Assembly (NCBI GenBank): GCA_014858325.1
Contig: RKCM01000145.1
Coordinates: 1-7,132 of the forward strand
Length of the DNA: 7,132 nt
Direction of reading: 5' to 3'
Source: Oscillospiraceae bacterium
GTDB taxonomy: Bacteria; Bacillota; Clostridia; Oscillospirales; Ruminococcaceae
The notes below the pieces were generated by a model. That model was not told the DNA's origin and made no database searches. It worked only from the letters and a program-made list of their open reading frames with translations. A program made the translations under genes and the position numbers. The number at the start of each line of letters is the position of its first letter. Positions within the stretch are counted from its first letter, which is position 1. Shown one piece after another: positions 1-7,132 of this stretch.

Positions 1-1083
<1,083 letters not shown>

Positions 1084-1094
1084 ACAATGCCTCT

Positions 1095-1965
1095 TTAATC
1101 AGTATTCTGTACCGCCGCGGCACCGCCGATGATCTCGGTGATCTCTTGCGTGATCGAGCCCTGACGGGTGCGGTTGTACTCCAATTGCAGGTCGTGGATC
1201 ATATCGGCGGCGCTCTTGGTGGCGGAATCCATGGCCGTCATGCGGGCGCTCTGCTCCGCGCAGAAGCTCTCGGTCATGGCACCGAAGATCATGCCGTGCA
1301 TATAGATGGGCGCGGTCTGCTCAAAGACCGTCCAGGCGTCCGGGAACATCTCCACCTCGCCGCGCGGGTCACCCAGACCCTTGGGGGCGGGCTGCAGATG
1401 GGCCCGGTCCAGCGGAAGCAGCCGCACGAGGACGGGCTCGCTGGTGAGGGCGTTCTGGATCTTGGTATAGATGAGGTAGATCTCATCCAGATTGCCTGCC
1501 TTGAAATCCTCGATGGCGTCCACGGTGATGTCGCGGGCCCGCTGCAGGGTGGGAGCGGTGGCCCCGTACTGGAACTCCTCCACGAGGCGGGGGTCCTTAT
1601 GCAGCAGGGCGCGGTAGCCGGTCTGGCCGATGACGTAGAACTTGGCGCCCGGGTCATCGCCCGCCGTGGCCCGCAGGAACTTGAGCAGGTTTTGGTTGAA
1701 CGCGCCCGCCATGCCCTTATCCGCCGTCAGCACGATGTAGGCCCGCTTGGGGTGCGCGACCTCCCGCACATGGAAGAAGGGGTGCACCGGCTCCTCCGGC
1801 AGATGGGGGACGACGCGGGAGATGGTGTCCCGCATCCGGGTGAAGTAGGGCTGCACGTTCTGGTAGTTCTGGCGCGCCTTGCGGAGCTTGGAGGAGGAGA
1901 TGAGGTACATCGCATTGGTGATCTTCATCGTGTCCTGGATGCTCTCGATGCGCTCCTTGAGCAGC

Positions 1966-1979
<14 letters not shown>
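1095..1979 (-). CDS. atpG: F-type ATP synthase subunit gamma
   Basis: This is the central rotor shaft of F1, which couples rotation of the c-ring to conformational change in the catalytic alpha3beta3 head. The 294 residues match normal family length. The N-terminal helix (residues 1-36, STKLLKERIESIQDTMKITNAM then SSSKLRKAR) and the C-terminal helix (about 245-290, SARMTAMDSATKSAADMI then RQGSITQEITEIIGGAAA) form the conserved coiled coil. A Rossmann-like middle domain (IVLTADKGMAGAFNQNLL, FYVIGQTGYRALL) lies between. The ATG at 1979 overlaps the end of atpA by 14 nt and has GGGAGG eight bases upstream, so translational coupling to atpA is likely. Nothing in it looks broken. Confidence 0.97.
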
Positions 1980-3709
<1,730 letters not shown>

Positions 3710-3720
<11 letters not shown>

Positions 3721-4201
3721 TGTCTACCCCCGCTTTCTGCAGCAGATCGTCCAACAGGCGGGCGTCGTCCTGCTGGGTCAGGTTGCGCTCCAGCAGTTTC
3801 TCGCACAGGGTGCGGGCCAGAGCGGTGGTCTGGGCGTCGGCCTCCTGCAGTTTGTGCTGGCGCTCAGCCTCAGCGTTCCGCTTGCCCTCCGCCACGATGG
3901 CGTCGGCCTGTTTCTGGGCCTCGGCCAGCAGCTGCTGCTTTTCGGTCTCAGCCTGCTGCTCATACGCAGTGCGGCGGGCAGCAGCTTCGGTATCAACATG
4001 GCACAGTTTTTCCTGCGCGGTGTGTAGGGCCGCGGCGGCTTCCTTTTTGGAAGTCTCGGCGGCGTTCAGGGCGTCATCCACCTGCTTCTGGCGCTGCTCA
4101 ATGATGTTCATGACAGGCTTGTACAGGAACTTGCGGAGCAGCAGGAACAGAACCAGAACGTTGACGACCGTATACAGAAGATTCAGATTCAGTGTCAGCA
4201 T
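3710..4201 (-). CDS. atpF: F-type ATP synthase subunit b
   Basis: This is the peripheral-stalk subunit, which anchors the F1 head to the a subunit in the membrane. It has 163 residues, normal for bacterial b. A single N-terminal membrane segment (about 5-23, NLNLLYTVVNVLVLFLLL) is followed by the conserved RKFLYKPVMNIIEQRQKQVDDAL motif region. A long, highly charged, Ala/Glu/Gln-rich coiled coil then runs from about residue 38 to 140. The ATG at 4201 has GGAGG eight bases upstream and lies 16 nt after atpE. Its last 11 nt overlap the start of the alpha fusion ORF. There is no sign that the missing delta N-terminal domain has been moved onto its C-terminus, unlike the mycobacterial b-delta fusion. 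Confidence 0.95.
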
Positions 4202-4217
4202 TCGTCCTGCCTCCGTA

Positions 4218-4442
4218 TCAACCCAGGAACAGGATGATCAGCAGGGCGACGACGAAGCCGAAAATTGCAGTACCTTCGGCCAGAGCTGCGCCCAGCAGGA
4301 GGTTGGTCTGGATCTTGCTGGAAGCTTCCGGCTGGCGGGAGATGGCCTCCGTTGCCTTACCGGTGGCAATGCCGATGCCGATGCCGCCGCCAATACCAGT
4401 CAGCGCTGCGATGCCAGCGCCCAGAGCTACGAGTCCGTTCAT
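4218..4442 (-). CDS. atpE: F-type ATP synthase subunit c (proteolipid ring)
   Basis: This is the rotor-ring subunit in the membrane, which carries the coupling ion. It has 74 residues and two membrane helices. Helix 1 has the Gly-rich stripe GIGGGIGIGIATG (16-28), the cytoplasmic loop is RQPEA (36-40), and helix 2 contains the ion-binding carboxylate Glu56 in ALAEGTAIF. At the positions that hold Gln32, Ser66 and Tyr70 in the Na+-type Ilyobacter ring, this protein has Ile23, Gly57 and Phe61, so the Na+ ligand set is absent and H+ coupling is inferred. I chose the ATG at 4442 because AGGAG is then eight bases upstream. An in-frame ATG at 4448 and a GTG at 4460 are too close to, or upstream of, that site. 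It lies 19 nt after atpB. Confidence 0.95.
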   Translation of the reverse strand: MNGLVALGAGIAALTGIGGGIGIGIATGKATEAISRQPEASSKIQTNLLLGAALAEGTAIFGFVVALLIILFLG

Positions 4443-4461
4443 AATCATATCTCCTTTCACT

Positions 4462-5145
4462 TTATTCCTCTCCGCCCATGCTCTCTTTCATGAAGAGCGA
4501 GGTGAGGAACACAAAAACATACGTTTGGATGAGGCCGTCGAACAGATCAAAATAGAGGCTGAAGACGGCGGGGACAAAGACAGGCACCACCTGCTTGATG
4601 AGCTCCATGATGACGAAAGCGCCCAGCACATTGCCGAACAACCGCATGCACAGGCTGGTGGGCCGGATGGCGATCTCCAGAATGTTCATGGGGGTCATCA
4701 CAGGGGTGGGGGCTGCCAGGCTCTTGAAGAAGCCCGCGCCGCCCCGGGCGTGGATGCCCGAATACTCAATGAGACAGATGCTCATGAGCGCCAGTGCGGC
4801 GGTGACGTTCAGGTCCTTGGTGGGGGGCTTGATGCCAAACACGCCGATGAGGTTGGAGCAGGCAATGTAGAGGGCCACGCTGACCAGGTAGGGAACGTAG
4901 CGTTTGCCCTCCTTGCCCAAAAGGCCGGTGAAGAAATCGTTGAGGGTGGTGACGACGGTTTCCAGAACGGCCTGCCGCTTGGAAATGTGGTCTACCCTCA
5001 GGTTGCGGGTGAGCAGGATGGATACGATGACGAGGAACGCCATGATGCCCCAGCTGACCACCACGGATTCGGGAACAGAGAGGGGACCGACCTGGACCAT
5101 CTCCACGTTCAGCTCCTCTTTGAGGGCTGCGGTCAGAGCGTTCAT
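4462..5145 (-). CDS. atpB: F-type ATP synthase subunit a
   Basis: This is the stator membrane subunit, which forms the two ion half-channels against the c-ring. It has 227 residues and several hydrophobic helices. The essential arginine is Arg168 in SLCMRLFGN, which corresponds to E. coli aArg210. Other family landmarks are VPYLVSVALYIACSNLIGVFG with PPTKDLN (about 84-113), PMNILEIAIRPTSL just before the essential Arg, and the C-terminal helix LIQTYVFVFLTSLFM. I chose the ATG at 5145, preceded by GGGGGCGG. An in-frame ATG at 5163 would add only six Gly-rich residues. The start overlaps the stop of a short leader ORF (ATGA). It is the first recognisable gene of the operon, and no atpI or atpZ precedes it here. 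Confidence 0.95.
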   Translation of the reverse strand: MNALTAALKEELNVEMVQVGPLSVPESVVVSWGIMAFLVIVSILLTRNLRVDHISKRQAVLETVVTTLNDFFTGLLGKEGKRYVPYLVSVALYIACSNLIGVFGIKPPTKDLNVTAALALMSICLIEYSGIHARGGAGFFKSLAAPTPVMTPMNILEIAIRPTSLCMRLFGNVLGAFVIMELIKQVVPVFVPAVFSLYFDLFDGLIQTYVFVFLTSLFMKESMGGEE

Positions 5146-5207
5146 CGTGCCGCCCCCTTCCATTGGGACCGGGCAGAAAGAAAACTTGGATGTACTACCG
5201 TATTCAC
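5142..5207 (-). CDS. Possible 21-residue leader peptide upstream of atpB
   Basis: A GTG at 5207 has a strong AAAGGAG site five bases upstream. It opens a 21-codon frame (begins MNTVVHPSFLSARSQW, ends KGAAR) whose TGA overlaps the atpB ATG as ATGA. In the atpB frame the same ribosome binding site serves no start codon. The peptide resembles nothing I know and has no obvious run of a single amino acid that would indicate attenuation. It could be a translational-coupling leader or chance. Confidence 0.4.
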   Translation of the reverse strand: MNTVVHPSFLSARSQWKGAAR

Positions 5208-5236
5208 TCGATCTCCTTTCGTTTTTGACGTTGATG

Positions 5237-5279
5237 CGAAAAAGCACCGCGCGGTGGGGCTGCCCACCAGGCTTTTTCG
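5237..5279 (-). promoter_or_regulatory. Hairpin at the predicted 5' end of the atp mRNA
   Basis: CGAAAAAGC pairs with GCTTTTTCG (5237-5245 with 5271-5279, 9 bp), enclosing GGTGGG with CCCACC (5253-5258 with 5263-5268) and a four-base loop, separated by an asymmetric internal loop. It begins within a base or so of the transcription start predicted from the promoter, so it would cap the mRNA with a stable stem. That suggests a role in RNA stability or leader control. It is not a good terminator because no separate U-tract follows. Confidence 0.6.
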
Positions 5280-5285
5280 TCTGGT

Positions 5286-5314
5286 ATGATAGCACGAACG
5301 CGGGCGCTTGATAA
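5286..5314 (-). promoter_or_regulatory. Predicted sigma-A promoter of the atp operon
   Basis: The -35 is TTATCA (5309-5314, 4/6) and the -10 is TATCAT (5286-5291, 5/6), with a 17-base spacer and an extended TGC before the -10. The predicted start is near 5279, giving a leader of about 135 nt before atpB. Confidence 0.65.
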
Positions 5315-5517
5315 GAGGTTTGCAAGAAAATCTACTTTTTGTTATATTCAAACTGTCGTTTGGTGGAAGATTGTTGAGCAAAATGCACAGTGTGCAGGCC
5401 GTAAACCTGTAGCAATTGCACAAAATCTTAGCCGTTTCTTAGCCAAATGCCCGGGGAACTATCAAAACAAAGGGGCGAGTTTGAATGAAATTCCAAATAG
5501 TATACAAAACGGATATA
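5315..5517. other. AT-rich intergenic region upstream of the atp promoter
   Basis: No convincing gene was found on either strand. It holds operator-like sequence: a 13-base palindrome TGCACA-g-TGTGCA at 5384-5396, and two direct copies of TCTTAGCC at 5426-5433 and 5437-5444, 11 bases apart and so on the same DNA face. A CAAAC/GTTTG inverted repeat lies at 5349-5362. These may be binding sites for regulators of the atp promoter, but nothing identifies a regulator. Confidence 0.3.
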
Positions 5518-5544
5518 TCTGATATATAAAATTTATATATCAGA
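5518..5544. repeat. Perfect AT-rich palindrome, 13-bp arms, 1-base centre
   Basis: TCTGATATATAAA (5518-5530) is followed by one base and its exact reverse complement TTTATATATCAGA (5532-5544). The arms are almost all A/T and no GC-rich stem or T-tract follows, so it is not a standard terminator. It contains the stop codon of the minus-strand gene remnant beside it. A dimeric repressor site or cruciform is possible. Confidence 0.8.
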
Positions 5545-5692
5545 TGTGGTCTGCATTCTCTGCCTTGGGACCACGACGGAACAACAGACGGAAAATGAAC
5601 CGAGACAGCGGGCCGCAGTAGAGCAGCTGCCAGCACAACGCCATGGGCATATTGCAGCCCCAGGTGTGGACCCATGCATTGAAGAAAAAATG
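5540..5692 (-). pseudogene. C-terminal remnant of a probable DUF2798-like membrane protein
   Basis: A 50-codon minus-strand frame has no start codon upstream; a stop closes it at 5693-5695. It reads NAWVHTWGCNMPMALCWQLL, then YCGPLSRFIFRLLFRR, then a polar tail ending ADHI and TGA. The core of N-x-P-M-A-L-x-W-Q-L then G-P-L-x-R-F-I-F resembles, from memory, the C-terminal helix of small DUF2798 integral membrane proteins, which normally have two such repeats in about 140-160 residues. Everything N-terminal is missing. The upstream DNA is the promoter region of the RNA gene on the other strand, which suggests that a deletion or insertion removed the front of the gene. The family assignment is from pattern recall only. 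Confidence 0.45.
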
Positions 5693-5731
5693 TCAATGTT
5701 CGCAATTTTATAAGCTGATATGGAAAAAAGA

Positions 5732-5766
5732 TTGTCCAATTTTTTGTGCACTCTGCGAATGGACAA
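5732..5766. promoter_or_regulatory. Inverted repeat overlapping the -35 of the RNA promoter
   Basis: TTGTCCA (5732-5738) and its exact complement TGGACAA (5760-5766) have centres 28 bases apart. The right arm contains the -35 hexamer TGGACA. A regulator that binds both arms would block RNA polymerase, but the left arm could be chance. Confidence 0.3.
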
Positions 5767-5788
5767 GAGGCCTTTTCTCGGATATAAT
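5760..5788 (+). promoter_or_regulatory. Strong sigma-A promoter of the large non-coding RNA
   Basis: The -35 is TGGACA (5760-5765, 5/6), the spacer is exactly 17 bases, and the -10 is a consensus TATAAT (5783-5788). The predicted start is near 5795. This is the best promoter in the window. Confidence 0.85.
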
Positions 5789-5794
5789 AAAGCC

Positions 5795-6430
5795 AGAAAC
5801 CAGACAAGTACAGCAGAAGCTCAAATGAGAGCTCACCCCGCTGACTTTAAGAAGGAAGGAGCGTAGACCGATGGTTGATATGGAACCCGCACAGTGTGGA
5901 CAGACTGTCGGGATTCGCTGAGAAGCAAAACAGAGGCTCACCAGAAACGGGATGTTTCCCCCGTATAACAAAAGAATTTGAGCCGGTCTTGAGCATCAAA
6001 GAACGCGAAAACAGCACAGTCTGTCGAAATAACATCCTCTGGCAATTCAAATAGATCCGCCGAAGGTGATTTCTATGAAGAAAACTTTCAGGAGAAGCTA
6101 CTTTGAATAACCAGAAAGGAGATACTCCAATGATTTGAACAGCGGAACCCCTGGCAAATCTAACTCGAAAGAATGTGGTAATATGAAATTCATCTTCATG
6201 ATCTCTATGCCGCAGTCCAACAGTTAAGAGAAGGGTCAGTCCAATGTACAAGTGAGAGAAACCCCTTAGTGAAATCCAAGTTCTTCATCGTCTCAGAGGG
6301 AGATCATTCCAATGAAACGTTTGGTATCGACCGAAAAATGAGGAAACCGAGGATAAGAGGCTTATGACTCCGAAGAAGTAAGAATCCTGCCGGACAAGGG
6401 CTTGCAACCGCCTTGTCCGGCAGGTTTTTT
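5795..6430 (+). ncRNA. Large structured non-coding RNA, about 640 nt, family unassigned (ROOL/GOLLD-like candidate)
   Basis: A near-consensus promoter and a perfect intrinsic terminator bound a stretch with no plus-strand ORF longer than about 17 codons. Long complementary helices are visible. 5899-5908 pairs with 6016-6025 (10 bp, GACAGACTGT). Inside it, 5935-5940 pairs with 5979-5984 (GGCTCA), which in turn encloses 5947-5951 with 5960-5964 (ACGGG). A long helix joins 6035-6054 to 6098-6120 (UCCUCUGG and AUUCAAAUAG, with small internal loops). 6231-6235 pairs with 6263-6267, and a hairpin spans 6349-6370 (AUAAG/CUUAU closed by GAG/CUC). I saw no RNase P, tmRNA, 6S or SRP signature and no group II domain V. 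Size, complexity and the adjacent tRNA suggest the ROOL or GOLLD class, which forms RNA-only multimers; this is inference. Five purine-rich ribosome-binding-like tracts each precede an ATG, so short peptides are an alternative. Confidence 0.75.
6386..6430 (+). terminator. Intrinsic terminator of the non-coding RNA
   Basis: Perfect 14-bp stem CCTGCCGGACAAGG (6386-6399) with its complement (6411-6424), an 11-base loop, then TTTTTT (6425-6430). Confidence 0.95.
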
Positions 6431-6447
6431 GTTTGCGGCGCACGGCC

Positions 6448-6476
6448 TTGATTTTGCGGCCGCTTTGCGGTATTAT
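6448..6476 (+). promoter_or_regulatory. Predicted promoter of the tRNA-Arg gene
   Basis: TTGATT (6448-6453, 4/6), 17 bases, TATTAT (6471-6476, 5/6). It starts about 20 bases after the preceding terminator. A small AAAAGC/GCTTTT stem (6502-6516) sits in the tRNA leader and may be a processing site. Confidence 0.6.
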
Positions 6477-6520
6477 AATAGGGACAGTGACGCAGGGGTT
6501 CAAAAGCACTGCTTTTTTCT

Positions 6521-6597
6521 GTCTCCGTAGCTCAGCTGGATAGAGCGTCCGCCTCCTAAGCGGAAGGCCGTGTGTTCGAATCACATCGGGGACGCCA
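6521..6597 (+). tRNA. tRNA-Arg (anticodon CCU)
   Basis: A complete cloverleaf of 77 nt including encoded CCA. The acceptor stem is GTCTCCG with CGGGGAC (one G-U pair) and the D arm is GCTC...GAGC. The anticodon stem is TCCGC with GCGGA around the loop CTCCTAA, with anticodon CCT at 6555-6557, which reads AGG. The T arm is GTGTG-TTCGAAT-CACAT. It has its own promoter and terminator. tRNA-Arg(CCU) genes are frequent integration sites, which fits the insertion debris downstream, although no copy of the tRNA 3' end appears further on in this window. Confidence 0.96.
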
Positions 6598-6604
6598 GTT
6601 TAAG

Positions 6605-6652
6605 AAAATGCGAAGGTCATTTTTCCATGGGAAAGACGATCTTCGCATTTTT
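6605..6652 (+). terminator. Intrinsic terminator after tRNA-Arg
   Basis: AAAATGCGAAG (6605-6615) pairs with CTTCGCATTTT (6641-6651), an 11-bp stem with a GTC/GAC extension inside and a T-rich 3' side. It begins eight bases after the tRNA. Confidence 0.85.
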
Positions 6653-6811
6653 CATTTTGAATCGATCACCAAAATTAGCCAGCGAATGCCATTAGCAGAA
6701 TTTTCGGTTTCAGCTAATAAAATCAGGCTTCCAGCGAATGAAGCCCCATAAAGCACCTTTTGAACTCCGTTTTCCGGCTCTCTGCTAAAATTGGTAGCCG
6801 CTTTCCTGTAA
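6653..6811. other. Non-coding stretch with small hairpins
   Basis: No gene seen on either strand. It contains two small stem-loops, ATTAGC/GCTAAT (6691-6696 with 6713-6718) and GGCTTC/GAAGCC (6726-6731 with 6740-6745). CCAGCGAATG occurs directly repeated around 6680 and 6731. These may be remnants of a mobile element, but nothing allows a firm call. Confidence 0.4.
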
Positions 6812-6958
6812 ATCCATGTAAATACAAGATTCTACCGCAATGAGCTTCAGAAACACGGAATCATTCAATCCATGTCCAGAAAAGGTAACTGCTACGACAA
6901 CTGTATTATGGAGACCTTCTTTGGTAGATTGAAAAATGAAATGGATGCCTCCCTCTAA
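6812..6958 (+). pseudogene. IS3-family transposase (OrfB) C-terminal fragment
   Basis: This is a 48-codon frame between two stops. It reads FYRNELQKHGIIQSMSRKGN, then CYDNCIMETFFGRLKNEM, the signature of the DDE integrase core of IS3-family OrfB transposases. The Glu in IMETFFG (residue 34 of the fragment) is the third catalytic acidic residue. The first two Asp residues and the upstream domain are missing. After KNEM the normal C-terminal 60-80 residues are replaced by DASL and a stop inside a hairpin. The fragment therefore cannot be active and records an old insertion next to the tRNA. Confidence 0.85.
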
Positions 6959-6976
6959 ATTCAGGGAAGCATCCAT
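6941..6976. repeat. Hairpin that interrupts the transposase fragment
   Basis: ATGGATGC (6941-6948) pairs with GCATCCAT (6969-6976), and TCCCT (6950-6954) with AGGGA (6963-6967), with one mismatch and an eight-base loop. The transposase reading frame is lost exactly at its left arm. No T-tract follows. Confidence 0.7.
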
Positions 6977-7008
6977 GATGGAAGCTTAATTATTCAATTT
7001 TGAATCGG

Positions 7009-7033
7009 TGTCCAGAAAACCGGGTACATATCA
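7009..7033 (+). mobile_element. Probable right terminal end of an IS3-family element
   Basis: Read from the right on the minus strand, the element would begin TGATATGTACCC and run to TTTTCTGGACA. The opening TG and the GGACA about 20 bases in are typical of IS3-family terminal inverted repeats. It lies downstream of, and in the correct orientation for, the transposase fragment. No matching left end was found, so only a remnant remains. Confidence 0.5.
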
Positions 7034-7120
7034 TTTCATAGAAAGCTCTTTTGCATTTTCACAGTCCAGCTGTAAATAATTTTTTCCGTCTTTTTGGAAA
7101 AGCATGCTGCTTTGTTCCAT
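7031..7120 (-). pseudogene. 5' end of an unidentified gene truncated at the IS end
   Basis: The ATG at 7120 has a perfect AGGAGG (7127-7132) six bases upstream, so this is very likely a real translation start. The frame runs 29 codons (MEQSSMLFQKDGKNYLQLDC, then ENAKELSMK) to a TGA at 7031-7033. That TGA coincides with the predicted terminal TGA of the IS-like end, which suggests that the insertion cut the gene and supplied the stop. I do not recognise the protein. A genuine tiny peptide is possible but less likely. Confidence 0.5.
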
Positions 7121-7132
7121 AAATACCCTCCT

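Larger units (their letters stand above)
6654..7007. repeat. 11-bp direct repeat flanking the IS remnant
   Basis: ATTTTGAATCG occurs at 6654-6664, directly after the tRNA terminator, and again at 6997-7007, just before the IS-like end. The interval holds the transposase fragment. It could be a footprint of recombination or chance. Confidence 0.45.

Noticed and set aside
5439..5807. 122-codon minus-strand ORF spanning the palindrome
   Set aside because: Its translation shows no family pattern and crosses the RNA promoter; the neighbouring frame holds the recognisable membrane-protein remnant.
6075..6110. 11-codon ORF with an upstream AAGGTGA as a real peptide gene
   Set aside because: It lies inside the strand pairings of a long RNA helix and is too short to support alone; kept only as part of the repeated-unit observation.
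5795..6430. RNase P RNA, tmRNA or group II intron
   Set aside because: No conserved core motifs of these RNAs, no tRNA-like tmRNA ends and no domain V hairpin were seen.
6668..6795. ACCAAAATTAGC and GCTAAAATTGGT as ends of a 130-bp MITE
   Set aside because: The arms match only 10 of 12 with a mismatch at the AT-rich centre, with no duplication at the flanks; too weak to call.
6785..6976. 63-codon minus-strand ORF at the IS region
   Set aside because: Antisense to the transposase fragment, which has a clear family signature.

Overview
The window carries most of an F-type ATP synthase operon on the minus strand (positions 1 to about 5290). A gene-poor, more AT-rich stretch on the right contains plus-strand RNA genes and remnants of damaged genes. 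The high GC content of the atp genes, the strong AGGAGG-type ribosome binding sites and the protein sequences suggest a Gram-positive, clostridial gut-type bacterium. Oscillospiraceae near Faecalibacterium, Gemmiger or Subdoligranulum is my best guess, but that is inferred and not proven from this window.

The atp operon is transcribed right to left in the order atpB (a), atpE (c), atpF (b), atpA (alpha), atpG (gamma), atpD (beta, cut by the left edge). Genes overlap or are separated by at most 19 nt, so this looks like one translationally coupled transcript. No separate atpH (delta) gene lies between atpF and atpA. Instead the alpha ORF has about 80 extra N-terminal residues that match the C-terminal domain of delta/OSCP, so it appears to be a delta(CTD)-alpha fusion that lacks the delta N-terminal helical domain. 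This is the most striking protein-level observation, because alpha is present in three copies per enzyme and delta normally in one. A double Met codon exactly at the junction could allow unfused alpha to be made as well. The c subunit lacks the Na+-ligand pattern, so the enzyme is probably proton-coupled.

Upstream of atpB is a good promoter (TTATCA, 17 nt, TATCAT with an extended TGC). A large hairpin sits at the predicted 5' end of the mRNA. A 21-codon leader ORF with a near-perfect ribosome binding site ends in an ATGA overlap with atpB.

From about 5795 to 6430 a plus-strand transcription unit has a near-consensus promoter, no ORF of meaningful length, many nested complementary helices and a perfect 14-bp intrinsic terminator. 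I read it as a large structured non-coding RNA of about 640 nt. Its size, ornate pairing and position next to a tRNA resemble the ROOL/GOLLD type of large bacterial RNAs, but I cannot assign the family by eye. A tRNA-Arg(CCU) gene with its own promoter and terminator follows.

The remainder holds debris. There is a C-terminal piece of a probable DUF2798-like membrane protein (minus strand, 5540-5692) next to a perfect 13-bp-arm palindrome. There is also a C-terminal fragment of an IS3-family transposase with an IS-like end, which abuts a truncated minus-strand ORF at the right edge. Together with the tRNA this looks like an old insertion hotspot.
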